Assembly (NCBI GenBank): GCA_009838595.1
Contig: VXRI01000171.1
Location: 1-6,040, forward strand
Direction of reading: 5' to 3'
Length of the DNA stretch: 6,040 bases
Source of the DNA: Chloroflexota bacterium
Lineage (GTDB): Bacteria; Chloroflexota; Dehalococcoidia; Lucifugimonadales; JADFKI01
The notes below the pieces were generated by a model. It was not told where the DNA came from. It did not search any database and saw nothing but the letters and a program-made list of their open reading frames with translations. Positions 6,016 to 6,040 of the stretch are shown piece after piece (positions within the stretch are counted from its first letter, which is position 1; each line of letters starts with the position of its first letter). Made by a program: the position numbers and the translations under genes.

Positions 6016-6040
6016 CCAATTTAGAGCGAAAAACAACGGG

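Noticed and set aside
1..6040. CRISPR arrays, tRNA or rRNA genes, riboswitches
   Set aside because: No regularly spaced repeats or RNA-gene-like sequences were seen; nearly all bases are in coding frames, and the only non-coding stretches are 1-80, 3114-3220 and short gaps.

Overview
The window is a bacterial accessory region of about 6 kb, moderately GC-rich by eye. It holds two blocks: an insertion-sequence-like gene pair (bases 81-1990) and most of a DNA phosphorothioation module of the Ssp (SspABCD) type (bases 1956-6015). The organism cannot be named from this sequence. Two genes start with TTG, and the general look would fit an uncultured, IS-rich lineage such as Chloroflexota, but that is only an impression.

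Block 1 (+ strand). A 439-residue DDE transposase of the IS4 superfamily has an intact D-D-E triad and a complete Y-(2)-R-(3)-E-(6)-K signature. Eleven bases after its stop, with its own ribosome binding site, comes a 192-residue protein with two helix-turn-helix domains. It resembles the DNA-binding N-terminal half of IS630-type transposases but has no catalytic domain. Its 3' end runs 35 bases into the antisense strand of the next gene. An imperfect 17/16-base direct repeat (31-47 and 1939-1954) brackets the pair and may mark the limits of the inserted DNA.

Block 2. sspA (cysteine desulfurase, - strand) is divergent from sspB (DUF4007 protein) and sspC (P-loop ATPase) on the + strand. The 107-base gap between sspA and sspB carries candidate back-to-back promoters with overlapping -10 boxes and a 7+7-base inverted repeat near the predicted sspB transcription start. 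In the known Ssp system SspA mobilises sulfur from cysteine, SspB (DUF4007, a nickase), SspC (ATPase) and SspD (PAPS-reductase-like) place a phosphorothioate on one DNA strand, and SspE uses the mark to restrict phage. sspD and sspE are not in the window; they would be expected just beyond the right edge.

Points to follow up: sspC closes at 6015, apparently in the middle of a conserved helical stretch, so it may be truncated, frameshifted or split. The transposon-like block sits directly against the 3' end of sspA, which fits a mobile defence island.
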